Origin: Alviniconcha marisindica
Lineage: Eukaryota > Mollusca > Gastropoda > Provannidae
Assembly: GCA_018857735.1 (NCBI GenBank)
Contig: JABMCL010002254.1
Location: forward strand, 353,501-417,500
Reading direction: 5' to 3'
Length of the DNA: 64,000 nt
The notes beneath the pieces were generated by a model that saw only the letters and a program-made list of their open reading frames with translations, did no database searches and had not been told where the DNA came from. Below, in pieces: positions 12,426 through 26,000 of the stretch (within the stretch, counting starts at the first letter, position 1; each line of letters begins with the position of its first letter). A program made the translations under genes and the position numbers.

Positions 12426-13267
12426 TCAGCAGTTCTTGTGATTTTTACACTTTTGTACGTATTCTCTATGAATGTTTTTCAAGTGCTCAAAGAAGTTATA
12501 CCTAAGGATGAAAATGTGTTTGTAATATATCAAAATGTGCAGAAATGGATGGGCTTTTAAATTCAAGTTTTGTTTTATAAATTGCATCATTTGATGTGTT
12601 GTCATGTGACTGACTATGTTACTAAAAATAGAAATTGCCACACACTTTCACTCATTCGTCTTTCATAATGAACAAAAAAATCAGGATATCAGTCCTAGTT
12701 CAACAGCAGCTGATTATTATTGAACAAGAACCACTGCCCCATCAAATAAGCCAAGTTTTACACATGTAAGTCAATATTTATAGATTTTATGCTCCAGAAA
12801 TGGAAGTTTACCCAAATCAATTTCACCAAACCACGTGAAAACATCACCTATAAAGGCAGTAATAAGGCAGATGCTCAACACTCATAGTTCAGGAGCTGTG
12901 TGAGAGTCGAGGTGGCCGTCCTGGGCTGTCCGTCCTAACGAGCCTTCTGGTTTCCGTGGACGTAAAGAATTATTGAACCGTGCTTCGGCATTGGTCACAA
13001 CTTGTCCCTAATATGTCAATTGACATCTGAGGACATTAAGCAACACTTCACCATCACCACCGATGCTCAACACATAGTTCTCATGGTTCAGGAGCTGTGT
13101 GAGAGTCGAGGTGGATGTCCTGGACTGTCCGTCCTAACGAACCTTCTGGTTTCCGTGGACATAAAGGTTTATTGCACCGTGCTTCGGCATTGGTCACAAC
13201 TTGTCCCTAATATGTCAACTGACATCTGAGGACATAAAGCATTACTTATCATCATCAACATAGTTCT

Positions 13268-13600
13268 CCGTGAGCCGGTTTGACCTAGTGGTAAGGCGTT
13301 AGGCGGGTAAGCGGAAGGACCTCGGTTCGATACCGCCACTTCGGCTCTCCATTCTCTTCAAAAAGGTTGTGGTTTGTGGACACTGTCCTGTGACTTTGTC
13401 CATCACTTCCTACTAAAACATTAAAATGGCTCTCATCGCTGCCCATCTTAATGCAGAAGTCATTCTGGTGGTGACAGTGTAGCGATAGATATATAATTTC
13501 CCTCTCCCCCCACCTCTGTAACCCCTTCCCCCCCTTCTCCCCGTCCCTAATAAGCCGTACGGTTTCTGTGGACGTTAAGCACCATGTTTACTTACTTACA
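13268..13600 (+). mobile_element. tRNA-derived SINE, copy 1
   Basis: The head has an A box (TGACCTAGTGGTAAGGC) and a B box (GGTTCGATACC), like a tRNA promoter. The body runs to a tail reading CGTCCCTAATAAGCC and GTGGACGTTAAGCACCATG. A second copy lies at 60592-60907. Confidence 0.8.
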
Positions 13601-13980
13601 TAGTTCTCATAGTTCAGGAGCTGTGTGAGAGTCGAGGTGGCCATCCTGAGCTATCCCCGCTCCCTGATTGCAGCTCAGTACATGCAAATCTGTGCCGGCA
13701 GATGCACTGTACACGCACGTATGCAACGATGACAAAGCTTTCTGTTCTTCTCGTGATAATGTAATTATTATTATAGTTTTGATACCCCACCCCGACCATC
13801 CAGTAACTGACTCTAAATTTTGCAGGCGCAACTCTCCAATTGTGGCAGGAACCGACAGTAGTGTTACTCGTGAACAAGGTTAGGGGTTTCATTGTTGTGT
13901 TTTACACATCACTGTATTTCATGCCACTGTACTTTAAACAATCATGCTACCAGCTCCAGAACAGCACCCACCTGCGAAAT

Positions 13981-14200
13981 GAGAGAGAGAGAGAACTCAA
14001 ACACTTTAGTTTACAAGGATTGGAGGGGGGGGGGGGGGGGGGGGAGAGCGAGAGAACTTGAAAACTTTTATTTTACAAGGATTGGAGAGAGAAAGAGAGA
14101 GAGAGAGAGAGACACACACACACACACACACAGAAGAGAGAGAGCGAGAGAGCACTTTAACACTTTATTTTACAAGGATTGGAGGGGGGGGGGGGAGACG
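13981..14200. repeat. GA, CA and poly-G microsatellite cluster with ~90-bp period
   Basis: The block TTTACAAGGATTGGA recurs three times, each followed by a G or GA run. Confidence 0.85.
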
Positions 14201-15189
14201 TAACTGTCCACTTGACTGCTACCTGGCTAGGTGACTGGGGCATGAAGTTGATGACAATACAACGCTGTCAAGTAGGCTCCACACACTCGTCACTGACACC
14301 AGATTCTTCACATGACAAAGTCGTAAACTCTCTCTGCTCCCTGAGAACTCTTATGCACACAGTATGTCTCGCACAATCTTTTTTATTCTCTCCACAGTCT
14401 ACTGTGGTGGGATACCCCGGACGCAGAAATAGTACCCCCCCCCCCGGTTCTCCCTATAAAGTTTGGGGTCACAATTTTGCTGTACACCATAGTTCAGGAG
14501 CTGTGTGGGAGTCGAGGTGGCCGTCCTGGGCTGTCCGTCCTAACGAGCCTTCTGGTTTCCGTGGACGTAAAGCTATATTGAACCATGCTTTGGCATTGGT
14601 CACAGCTTGTCCCTAATATGTCAACTGACATCTGAGGACATTAAGCAACACTACCTACCTACCACATAGTTCATGAAGCCCCACATCATCATCATCAACA
14701 TAGTTCAGGAGCTGTGTGAGAGTCGATGTGGCCGTCCTGGGCTGTCTGTCCTAACGAGCCTTCTGGTTTCCGTGGACATAAAGATTTATTGAACTGTGCT
14801 TCGGCATTGGTCACAACTTGTCCGTAATATGTCAACTGACATCTGAGGACATTAAGCATCACTTCACCAATGCTCAACACATAGTTCAGGAGCTGTGTGA
14901 GAGTTGAGGTGGCTGTCCTGAGCTGTCCATCTTAATGAGCCTTCTGGTTTCCGTGGACGTAAAGAATTATTGAACCATGCTTCGGCATTGGTCACAACTT
15001 GTCACTAATATGTCAGCTGACATCTGAGGGCATTAAGCATCACTTCATCATCATCAATGCTCAACACCACAAGGCAATATGCAGTAGATATTACATTTGT
15101 TATAACACTGACATGTCTTCACAATCCCTGGCAAGGTTCCAGGTGAGATCAAAAGATCAAGAGATCTAGAGGAGGGAGGTGGAGCTGGA

Positions 15190-16680
15190 CCTTCAAGTTA
15201 GCCCAGAAGAGATCATGAGTAGGGAGGTGGAGCTGGGCTGCAAAAATTGGACTTCTTTTGCTTCAAGTTGTTCCTCAACAGCAGTGCAAGTATACCCAGT
15301 AGAAGAATCCTCTAAAACCCACAGTTTCATTCCCCATTTAGTTGGCTTCTCGTGAATATACTGTCTGAAACTGTACCAATCTTTGTTCCTAACCATACGC
15401 TCATCAATGCAGACATTTTGAAATGGTTGAAATAATTTTAGACATTTTCTTCTTATAAATTCCATAAGAAATCTTGCTTTGGAAAGTTTATCATCTGGAT
15501 CTTCAGTTAGTACATTGGAAATTTTCATAAATGACATCAGTTGTTTGAATCGTTTTTTTAACCATAAAGCTGCGTGCCCACAAACCATGGTAGAAGGATT
15601 TTTTGGACCAGTACTTCTCAATATTTGGAACTTGAACTATACTCATGTACATCAAAAGACCAATAAAATGATAAAACTCTTCAGGTAGGTGTTGCTCCAT
15701 GACTGGTAGAGGGGAGGTTTCTGGGGCCCAACAGTATTTGCATAATCATTTGTGTAAGTACACAACATGCCTGTCAGGCAAGGGGTTAAAAACAGTTAAA
15801 AAAAGTCCATGGGATGCAGAAACTTGCCGATGTCAGCACGGGTCTTGCATTCCTTGATGTAGACACCAGGTGGACGAGCAGGGCGGAAGGGGGGCAGGGG
15901 GTTCCTTGTCCCAGAGTCCTGCATGTTGTACTTGTAGCCTTGGTCTCTGTAAGTGTAACAAAGTAAAAACTGAAATGTAAAAACACTTGTGCAATGGCAT
16001 TCTTGTTTTATAAAAGAAGAAGGAAACTGAGAGTGTAAAATGGCAGATAAATCTGTTTCACTAACCTAACTCTCATGAGCACAAGCTATGTTTGACTGAT
16101 GGACTAGACCTGAAACACAGAACAAGGTTCAAAGGTCAGTCTTGCCTATCCAGTCGTTTCTGTAAATTTCACAGGTGAAATCTTTCAGATCATACTGTTC
16201 GGGCTTGAAAACCGAAGCAGCAAGCGTAAATATCAGTTCCAGTACTATAATGTTGTAGTTTTTTTATGAGAACACGAAGAAACGTCATGATTTCACTGAG
16301 AGACCAGTGTAAACAAAGTACTTACACCACGTGAAGGCCAGGTGCCCGTCCAGTTGGATCTAAAAATCCAGGTCCGCCGTCACTGTCATCATCTCCACTC
16401 ACCTCCTCTTCCTCCCAGACTTCCTCATCTGAACTATTGTATGGCATTTCACTGTCTGAAGACTTATCAGAACTATTGTATGGCATTTCACTGTCTGAAG
16501 ACTTATCAGGACTATCGTATGGCATTTCACTGTCTGAAGACTTATCAGAACTATCGTATGGCATTTTGCTGTCTGAAGACTCATCAGAACTATCGTATGG
16601 CATTTCACTGTCTGAAGACTCATCAGAACTATCGTATGGCATTTCACTGTCTGAAGACTCATCAGAACTCATCTTTGCCA
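15190..16680 (-). mobile_element. Decayed piggyBac transposase (PGBD-like)
   Basis: Minus-strand peptides match the piggyBac transposase fold: EEFYHFIGLLMYMSIVQVP, KKRFKQLMSFMKISN, DKLSKARFLMEFIRRKCLKL, NVCIDERMV (first catalytic Asp) and KPTKWGMKLWVLEDSSTGYT. The N-terminal acidic region (ATG at 16672) holds six 13-residue repeats of the type SSDESSDSEMPYD. A plausible intron lies between donor CGTGGT|GTAAGT (exon end 16326) and acceptor CACTTACAG (exon start 15946). After HPMDFF a stop at a T-run and a further frame change near 15,570 break the frame, and sequence after the GYT block is missing. No terminal repeats were identified. It is a dead copy. Confidence 0.85.
16436..16675 (-). repeat. 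39-bp in-frame repeat, 6 copies, in piggyBac N-terminus
   Basis: The unit core is GTATGGCATTTCACTGTCTG on the plus strand. It is a multiple of 3 and codes an acidic Ser/Asp/Glu 13-mer. Confidence 0.9.
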
Positions 16681-16759
16681 AATATATGCTCGCACTGTGT
16701 GTGCTAAACTCAAACAAAATCGAAAGTGGCGGCAAAAGGGAAAATGCTGCATGACGCAT

Positions 16760-17500
16760 TTGCGTTGCGTAATTTTAATCTAAAAATGATCTAAATGATG
16801 TCATTTTGCACACAAACTGCCAAGACTGAGTTTCCTTGATGTATTTCTTGCAGAAAAATACTAGGTTTGGTGTTTTTTTAACTGCTAAAATGGCAAGTTT
16901 GTCCATCGATCACCGGTGATCAAAATTCAAGGAAAAGAACTGCAAGGAGTTAAAAACTCACTTCTACAAACAATAACACAAGTGATTTCAAATGCTGTCT
17001 TCTTATTTGCCTCCCCTATTTACCCTCCCTCACCCCTTGTTACATTCCTTCTGTGCGCCAGTGTGTGTGTGACTGTGAGTGTGTGTGTGGATGAGGAATA
17101 CAATATTATGACTATATAATTTTTAAGGTTTTAATGTGTACATTATTGTTCATCTTGTAAAACACAGTGTGCTCACCTTTGTTGGTGTGATACGGCATTA
17201 TACAAATGACAGCTATTATTATTATTAAGGACTGGACTCTGTCAGCAGTGATGTGTATTTAAAAGATGGTCACACTTGGGTGCTAGTAAAACAATGAAAC
17301 AACAGAATAAATAAGACAGCTGACCTAACATTAAAACTACATGATCTTGATGTTTATTGAGGGGTTGGGACTGGCTGCAGGTTGTGAAGACTGCAGCCTA
17401 GTTGACTCTGGAAAAACTTGAGTGATTGGGCTGAGAAAATAGCCATAGGGAGGAGGTTCCATTCAGAGACTGTACAGAGGAAGGAGGAGTGAAAGCAGGC
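16760..17500. other. No gene seen
   Basis: Presumed RNASET2 5' UTR intron. Nothing beyond short GT and ATT runs. Confidence 0.4.
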
Positions 17501-17510
17501 GGAGTGTGGG

Positions 17511-18190
17511 TCTGTTGCAGGTGCTGTCTTTGTGCTCCTCTGGTCCTGTGTTGGGTCTGTTGCTGGTGCTGTCTTTGTGCTCCTCTGGTCCTGTGTTGGG
17601 TCTGTTGCTGGTGCTGTCTTTGTGCTCCTCTGGTCCTGTGTTGGGTCTGTTGCAGGTGCTGTCTTTGTGCTCCTCTGGTCCTGTGTTGGGTCTGTTGCTG
17701 GTGCTGTCTTTGTGCTCCTCTGGTCATGTGTTGGGTCTGTTGCAGGTGCTGTCTTTGTGCTCCTCTGGTCCTGTGTTGGGTCTGTTGCTGGTGGTGCTGT
17801 CTTTGTGCTCCTCTGGTCCTGTGTTGGGTCTGTTGCTGGTGCTGTCTTTGTGCTCCTCTGGTCCTGTGTTGGGTCTGTTGCAGGTGCTGTCTTTGTGCTC
17901 CTCTGGTCCTGTGTTGGGTCTGTTGCAGGTGCTGTCTTTGTGCTCCTCTGGTCCTGTGTTGGGTCTGTTGCAGGTGCTGTCTTTGTGCTCCTCTGGTCCT
18001 GTGTTGGGTCTGTTGCTGGTGGTGCTGTCTTTGTGCTCCTCTGGTCCTGTGTTGGGTCTGTTGCTGGTGCTGTCTTTGTGCTCCTCTGGTCCTGTGTTGG
18101 GTCTGTTGCAGGTGCTGTCTTTGTGCTCCTCTGGTCCTGTGTTGGGTCCGTTGCTGCTGGTGCTGTCTTTGTGCTCCTCTGGTCCTGTGG
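17511..18190. repeat. 45-bp minisatellite, about 15 copies, just upstream of RNASET2 exon 1
   Basis: Core TCTTTGTGCTCCTCTGGTCC, nearly identical units, some with a 3-bp insertion. It ends 78 bp before the acceptor of coding exon 1. It is open in all three plus frames because 45 is a multiple of 3. Confidence 0.95.
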
Positions 18191-18268
18191 TCAGAGTGGT
18201 GGAATAAGCTTGTTGGGTTTATGTCTACAAGGCCATTGTTGATTTTGCACTGCTTGTTTTATTTTCAG

Positions 18269-18306
18269 ATGATTGCATTTGTCACCTTATCATTGGTTGC
18301 ACTTGG
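18269..18306 (+). CDS. RNASET2: RNASET2 coding exon 1, signal peptide
   Basis: The acceptor TTTATTTTCAG is followed at once by ATG; the donor is TTGG|GTAAGT. It encodes the hydrophobic MIAFVTLSLVAL plus GG of a split Gly codon. Confidence 0.85.
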
Positions 18307-19299
18307 GTAAGTCTTAATATTACTTGTTACTTCTGGGTTATGTACTGCTTTATGCTTGTTATCAAGCAGCATGATTTGGGGGGGGGGGGGGGGGGGGGGG
18401 AGTATTGAAAGCCGTCATCCATTCTCTTTGAAGCAGGGTAAATTACTACTTATGAATCCAATGCAGTATGCGCTACTGTTTTACTGCATTAGTTAACATA
18501 CCTGTCAACCCATACAGTTTACTGGTATAAAATACAGTCATCCCCCCCCCCCCCCCCCCATTAATTTGGGAGGATATGGCCATATTGGAAAATGTATACA
18601 GGAAAACATAATTTTTATGAAATTTTGTTGTTGTTTTAAACTGAGCAAAAAGATTGACAAATTGTTGAATGACAAGCTGACACATGCCATCACCAAATGC
18701 ACACTGACTGGCCTAGTGCAATAGGCTAAGAAATCTTGAAGGAAGTGATATTTGAAGTTGCACATGGGTATTTCGCACAACATTGCTTCTTCCTTCCACT
18801 GCCACACATGCCAGTTGGAATTCAAAATGCCGCTGCCACCAGTGAAAAAACAAAAGACCCCAGCCTGCATAGCGGAAATACAGGTTCACAAACCCTGGAC
18901 TAAGGTTTACTCCCAAAAGGGGTTGACAGCTATGAGTATGAGTTAAACACACTGTCATATGATGATAATGATACTGATAGTGTCAAAACTGTTAATAATT
19001 ATAATGTTTACATTATTTATGTATGAAATATGGCACTAAAGAGCATTGACTGTATTTATGAAAAATAGTAGTATTTTAAAGATACTATTATTAAGGATAC
19101 ATGTTTTTATTCTTTTAATTTTATGTGTTATTAAAGTCAAATCAGTGTTATTTATGCATTTAGGGTTTAATGGGTCAAATTTGGCATGTACGCTTGGTTG
19201 CTGAAATCTCTAGAGGGTGACAGTGCTGCTTCAAAGGGTCCGATGCTACCAACCGCACCAGAAGCTTTCATTATGACTTACACACATGCACGCATGCGC

Positions 19300-19360
<61 letters not shown>

Positions 19361-20060
19361 CATGCAGTGCCCACCTCCCCCCAGCACCCTTCACCACAGA
19401 CACACACTGAAGACAAACAGTCAGTCAGTAAGGCTGACACAGCCCTGTGACTTGCATGCTGGTCAGTATCATAACACCCACAGCAACATTTCAGTGCACC
19501 TGGGTCAAATCAAATCTGTGTCTCCTGTTTCTTCCCCAAGAGCTGATAATAATAATAGTCAGTGCAGATCTCTACAGTATCCTGTCACTGATTAACAGCC
19601 TAACTGTGCTTTACGATAAAATAGCCTACAAACTAAAATTATGTGATAGGTATGCAAAGAATGTCATGAGAATGTTGCTAAATGTAAGGTCAAATTGGTA
19701 ATGATCAAATTCAGGGCATTAAATGTAAATTAAGGTATTAATTACAACATATCAGTCCACATGCAACTGGAGTATACTTACAACAAAATAAAACAAAGGT
19801 GAAGCATTTAAAATTACAAATTATGTCAGAAGTATGAGAATAAAAGTACTATCTTCAGTTTGGGTTGTGCAGCAACAGTGGTGGTTTTTGCCTGACATGC
19901 AAGGATTAGGCAGTACCTAACAGCAGAATATATAGAGACACAAAAGACACGCTTCAGTTACTCAGCAACTTAAGACTTTATTTTCTCCTATTCATTTGTT
20001 TTGTCTTTAAGTTTGAAGTCATCATATCAACCAGTTAATCAGCAGTTTTCACACACGCAT

Positions 20061-20094
<34 letters not shown>

Positions 20095-23000
20095 ACTAAC
20101 TGACTGACCTGACCTGACTGAGTGGTTGGGTGCTAGGTTACAGCATATAGCCAAGAAGGAGCACAAGTCAAGAGTTGTGTTTAGAGCCTGGATTTAAATG
20201 AACTTATGGTTTTGAATTCTCTGAGTGTAGGTGGAACTGGAAGGGTGTTCCAGTGATGTTGCAGATCTCGAGAAAGCTTGTTCATCATCGTGTTTGAGTT
20301 AGAACTTGTTTGAGTGAGTGGTGTGCCTCTAGATGAGTGTTCTACTGCACTGTGTCAGCTGCTTCTTTGTCCAGAGCTGGTGGTGTGCCTCTAGATGGGA
20401 GACCCAGCTCTCAGTCCGAGGAGTGGAACATCATGAAGCTGACTCAGTCCTGGCCACCGGCTGCCTGTATTTTTGTGGAGAATGAGGTAGGGATTGACAC
20501 TGTCATGAGGTACACCACCATAGCACATTGCATTCATCAGGCGCATCTATGTTCACACCAACATAGTGTATTGCATTCATAAGGTACATGTCAACACTAT
20601 CGTATCACACTGCATTTATGAGGTACAACATGCTAACACTAGCACAGCACATCGCGTTCGTAAAGTACACATTAACATTATCACAGCCACTATGCAGTCA
20701 TGTACATTTGACCACTATCGCAGCATATTGCATAATTTATAAGGTACATGTCAACACTGTCACACCACTTTGTATTCATGTCAACACTCACACCACTTTG
20801 CATTCATGTCAACACTGCCACACCACTTTGCATTCATGTCAACACTGTCACAGCACATTGCATTCATGTCAGCACTGTCACAGGACATTGCATACACCTT
20901 TTTGTAACATGCGTCAACACTGTCACATCACTTTGCATTTACGAAGTACATGTTAATACTGTCCCAGCATATTGCATTCATGAAGCACAGGCAAACACTG
21001 TCAAAGCACTTTGTGTTCAGGAGGTACAGGGCATCACTGTTATGTTGCTTTGCATTTGTGATGTATATGCCAGTTCAGTTTAAGATGGTATATATGTCAG
21101 AATGTGCTCAGAAAAGCCTGTGTGTGTGTATATATATATATATGATCTCCACCACATCTGTCAGTTCTCCTAATGTTGCCTTCAAAACAATTCCAATATT
21201 GGACTGATTGAAGATGGCCCTATCTCATGCTTTCAAGGAAGATCATTGAAAAAAAAGTTTTCTAAATCTCTCTCCTGAAGGTTATTGATGGGATGATGTC
21301 TTTGGCTTTGTGCCAGTATGTAGTATCTCAAGCTCCTCAACACTTATTGAGACATTAGCCACTTGTGATGGTTGCTTTAGGCACCTGTCAGTCAATTCGG
21401 TCCTTTTCGTTGATTCTGGCATATCAGTGACAGTACATCTGCAGGATCAGGAGTCTTCAAAGCTGGATGACACATGCCAGTCTGGGCATCCCATTCCACT
21501 TTTCACTTTTTGTAGCAAGCTCTGAGGATGATAGCATGTGTGGTCTGACTGTCACCTTGTGAGGTAATCCAGCAAAGAGCATGTGTGACTGCTTCCACCT
21601 CCATGGTCAAGCTGGAGGTTGAGACCTCCTAGACTGCACTGTCTTCATGGGTGGTGGTCGCACCTTGCTTGATAGTGAAGCCCCATCCCGCCTTGTCTGT
21701 GGTGACTGAGCCATCAGCCGTGAGTTCCTGCGGCTTGCTGTTTTCATGAATGAGAAGCTTGATCTCTGAATCTATTTTGCCTGCCGGCCATTCTCAGCAG
21801 CACTTTCCCAAGTTTTCTGGAAAGAGTGTCTCTTAGAGATGCCAGAATCGGTTTGGGTATCTTCCCACTCTTTGGTTTGCTTGAGCTCTGTCAACTGGTA
21901 TACTTAACAGCATTGGTTCCTCTGTTTGACCCACCCAGTACTTGCCACATCTCAGCCTGCATCCTTTTAAGTTTTTCACAGCTTCATGGAGTGGGGTTGG
22001 GTGATTTTCAGCAGCATTGAAGCATGCTTTGATCTGCTGCACTTTCTGTCTGGCTTGCATCAGTGGGAGATCTAGCATGAACTGCATGGTCTCAGTGGTT
22101 GTGTCCTTGGTGGTTCCTGGTGTGAGTCTTATTGCCTTGTTCTGCACTCTGTGCAGCTTTTAGCAGATTTGTCTGTGCCGCTGTGAGGCCTGTGCAGCTT
22201 TTAGCAGATTTGTCTGTGCCGCTGTGAGGCCTGTGCAGCTTTTAGCAGATTTGTCTGTGCCGCTGTGAGGCCTGTGCAGCTTTTAGCAGATTTGTCTGTG
22301 CCACTGTGAGGCCTAGCCTACAGACAATGACACTGAGCTCCAGTTTCTAGTACAGTAGGGAGAGATGAGCCATAGCAAACCCTGCACTTCAGTGCTGTTT
22401 CCATAGGTTGTCTGTAGGTCAGTATTTTGTTGCAGTGTATCTCAAGGTATCAGGGATGACTTGTTGGGTTGAGTGCAGCTCAAGGAGCAGTGCCTGTTGG
22501 TCTGTTGTCAAGATTGCACCACAGTGACGGTGCTCGTGTCTGTCTGGACTGATGACAGATCCAGAGTCTTGGCATCACTGGAACATATAAGCCAGTTGTT
22601 GCTGCACTGCTTTGGCTGCCTCATGGGTGTCCCTTGATGTTTTGTATATGGATCATTCTGAAAATTGGACCAAAGAGGGTGCCGCTTTCCCAGTGAAATA
22701 ACAAATCTAAAACATAAAACTTTTTAACCACAGCTATATTTCTGATGTAATGTGTTTGGAGAAATGTGGGAAATGCCACACTGTGTGAATGCATCATTAT
22801 TTCTTGTGCTATGATTCCTTTTTGGTACAAATCACAACATTTTCATGGCTGGCTGTCATTTGTGACATGGCTAAAGGAAGGTTAGCTGATCGCAGATATT
22901 TCCTTGAAAGCGTGCATGATTGTATACAAACAGATTTTATGACAAATAAGGTGGCTAGCTCTTACATAAAAATAATATTTATTATGTGTTGCTTCCTACT

Positions 23001-26000
23001 AACAGCTCCAAACAATAAAAAGATGATCAGTGCCCCGTACATTACCAGTGGTGTCTTCTCAGTGTGTAACACGACATTGTGACTTGTTCACAACAGAAAC
23101 TAAAAAACTTAATTTTTTTCATCTGCTTGGTACATTACCACATCTCGCCTTGTCATTTTTGCTTGGTTGATGATATGAGAGTAGATAAGAAATAAATTAC
23201 AGTAATTTCCTTAGGGGTGGTTTACATGGTGTCTTAAAATGGTGTAATGTGCGAGCATACAAAAGAAATATTTCTGTTAGTACCATTGACTTCAGACCTA
23301 CCCTAACATATGAATCCACAGAATGGGACTGGGGGCAGAAACGTTGGACCTCTTTTTATGCTGTGTGTGGTGCACTATTTGCCTTCAAAAGGGAAATCAC
23401 TGTGGTGTCTTCAGTGGTGAGGGCAGTAATGCATGAGACAAATATTTGTTCCCAGTCGGTTGAGCATTTTTAGGCAACCTTTTGTAACCAAACTTGGTGT
23501 GTGGTGCACCACTATGAGCTGGAATGTCATGCATTTTTTATTTTTTTAAATTCTATCTTCAAGGTTAAGGTCACAATGAGGGCTTATAGAATCAAAATAT
23601 GACTGTTTCTGCTCTATATTTTATTTGTTCTAAACGAATGAGTCTTTTGTAAATGAACTCAATTTGATGGTAGATTGCTGTGTTCAAGGTCAGTGTCACA
23701 GCCAAGGTTAAACATCTCAATTAATGTTAGTTTGGATAATATCTTCTGCGTTGCTGAACCTTTTGTAACCAAATCCAGTATGGTGATACATCATTATAAG
23801 CCAGAGTGGCATGTGCAAGAAATGGTTTACTATCTTCAAGGTCAAGGTCACAACTGAGTTTGGGTTTATTTTATACAATGAAATGGCTTTCTGTTATATG
23901 TTCTGAACAGCTGATCTTTTTGTGACCAACTTTGTTTCATGTTTGACGGTGCATGTTCATAAACGGGAGTGTTTTGTGAAAAGGTTGCTTTGCTGTATTC
24001 AAGGTCAAGGTCACAGTGAAGGTTAGGAACTGCAGTAAATGTTTGTCCGGACAATATCTCTGATCAAATAAACTTAATGTGATGATGCATCATCATGAGC
24101 CAGAGTAGCATAAGGAAGTATTCTTTTGCTGTTTTCAAAGCCAAGGCCACAATCATTTTTACTATATTTTCAGAAATAATGAAACCTTTACAACCCTGAC
24201 ATGCATATATACGGTTCAGAACAAGTTAGTGCAACACCCCCCCCTCAGATTGTGGCCTTGGCTTTGAAAACAGCAAAAGAATACTTCCTTATGCTACTCT
24301 GGCTCATGATGATGCCATGCTTTCATTTCCAAATAATAACATAAAAAATTCACACTTTGAATTTTTACCCACTATGTCACAGTTTTGACCAGTTTTCAGA
24401 ATGACCCATATATATACATACGAACCCCTGTGAGTACCAGTGTGAGTGCCTTGCTGGGCCCATTTTGGTTCCAGTCTGCCAGGCCCATGGTATTATGTAC
24501 ATTGCAGAGGACTGGTGAGAATAGTGATCCAACAATATCACATCACATTGCATTCATGAGGTACATGGTAACACTATTGCATCACTTTGCATTCATGAGG
24601 TACATGGTAAAGCTGTCGTGTCACTTTGCATTCATGAGGTACATGGTAAAACTGTCGTGTCACTTTGCATTCATGAGGTACATGGTAAAACTGTCGCATC
24701 ACTTTGCATTCATGAGGTACATAGTAAAACTGTCGCATCACTTTGCATTCATGAAGTACATGTCAGCACTATCACATGACTGCATTCACAAGTACATGGT
24801 AACACTGTTGCGTCACTTTGCATTCATGAAGTTCAGGGCAACACTACCACATCATTTGCATTCATGAGGTATATAGTAACATTGCCACATCGCTGTGCAT
24901 TCATGAAGTACATGGTAACACTTCCACATCACTTTGGATTCATGAGGTACATAGTAACATTGCCACATCGCTGTACATTCATGAAATACATGGTAACACT
25001 TCCACATCACTTTGCATTCATGAGGTACATAGTAACACCATCACATCACTTTTCTTTTCTTATGCAAACATAAGAAAACCTTTACTCAGTAACTGTTGGT
25101 GCTTTTGTGTGTTTCAGAAACAGCAATGTAAGATCTCCAGTAACATCACATCGTGGATAATCCATGGACTGTGGTAAGACAATCTGTCACACAGCTGTTC
25201 TCTGTCCTGAAATCATGTCACACAGCTGTGCCCTGTCCTGTCACACAGCTGTTCCCTGTTCTGAAATCATCTGTCACACAATTGTTCCCTGTATCATGAC
25301 ATCACCTGTCACACAGCTGTTCCCTGTCCTGTCACACAGCTGTTCCCCATCCTGAAATCATCTGTCACATGGCTGTTCCCTGTATCATGACATCATCTGT
25401 CACAGCTGTTCCCTGTCCTGTCACACAACTGTTCCATGTCCTGAAATCATCTGTCACATGGCTGTTTCCTGTATCATGACATCATCTGTTACACAGCTGT
25501 TCCCTCTCCTGTCACACAGCTGTTCCCTGTATCATGACATCTGTTCCCTGTCCTGAAATCATCTTTCACACAGCTGTTCCCTGTCCTGAAATTGTCTGTC
25601 ATATAGCTGTTCCCTTTCCTGAAATTGTCTTTCACACAGCTGTTCCCTGTCCTGAAATTGTCTGTCACATGGTTGTTCCCTGTCCTGAAATTGTCTTTCA
25701 CACAGCTGTTCCCTGTCCTGAAATTGTCTGTCACACGGCTGTTGCCTGTCTTGAAATCGTCTTTTACACAGCTGTTCCATGTCCTGAAATTGTCTGTCAC
25801 ATGGCTGTTCCCTGTATCATGACATCATCTGTTACACAGCAGTTCCCTGTCCTGAAATCATCTTTCACACAGCTGTTCCCTGTCCTAACATCATCTGTCA
25901 CACAGCTGTTCCTTGTCCTGAAATCATCAGTCACCCAACTGTTCCCTGTCCTGAAATTGTCTGTCACATGGCTGTTCCCTGTCCAGAAATCATCAGTCAC

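Larger units (their letters stand above)
12888..15045 (+). repeat. Dispersed ~165-bp element, five full copies and one partial
   Basis: Copies start near 12888, 13083, 14488, 14698 and 14882, with a partial one at 13608. Each begins GTTCAGGAGCTGTGTGAGAG and contains TTCTGGTTTCCGTGGAC, GCATTGGTCACAACTTGTCC and TGTCAACTGACATCTGAGGA. The middle section resembles the tail of the tRNA-SINE, so it may be a SINE derivative. A reverse copy lies at 61310-61486. Spacing is irregular, so it is not a simple tandem array. Confidence 0.8.

Noticed and set aside
13285..13345. tRNA gene on the plus strand
   Set aside because: Promoter boxes only, embedded in a ~330-bp dispersed element with a second copy.
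17489..18310. Cys/Leu-rich repeat protein frames
   Set aside because: 45-bp repeat open in all frames; only the last 12 codons of one frame are RNASET2 exon 1.
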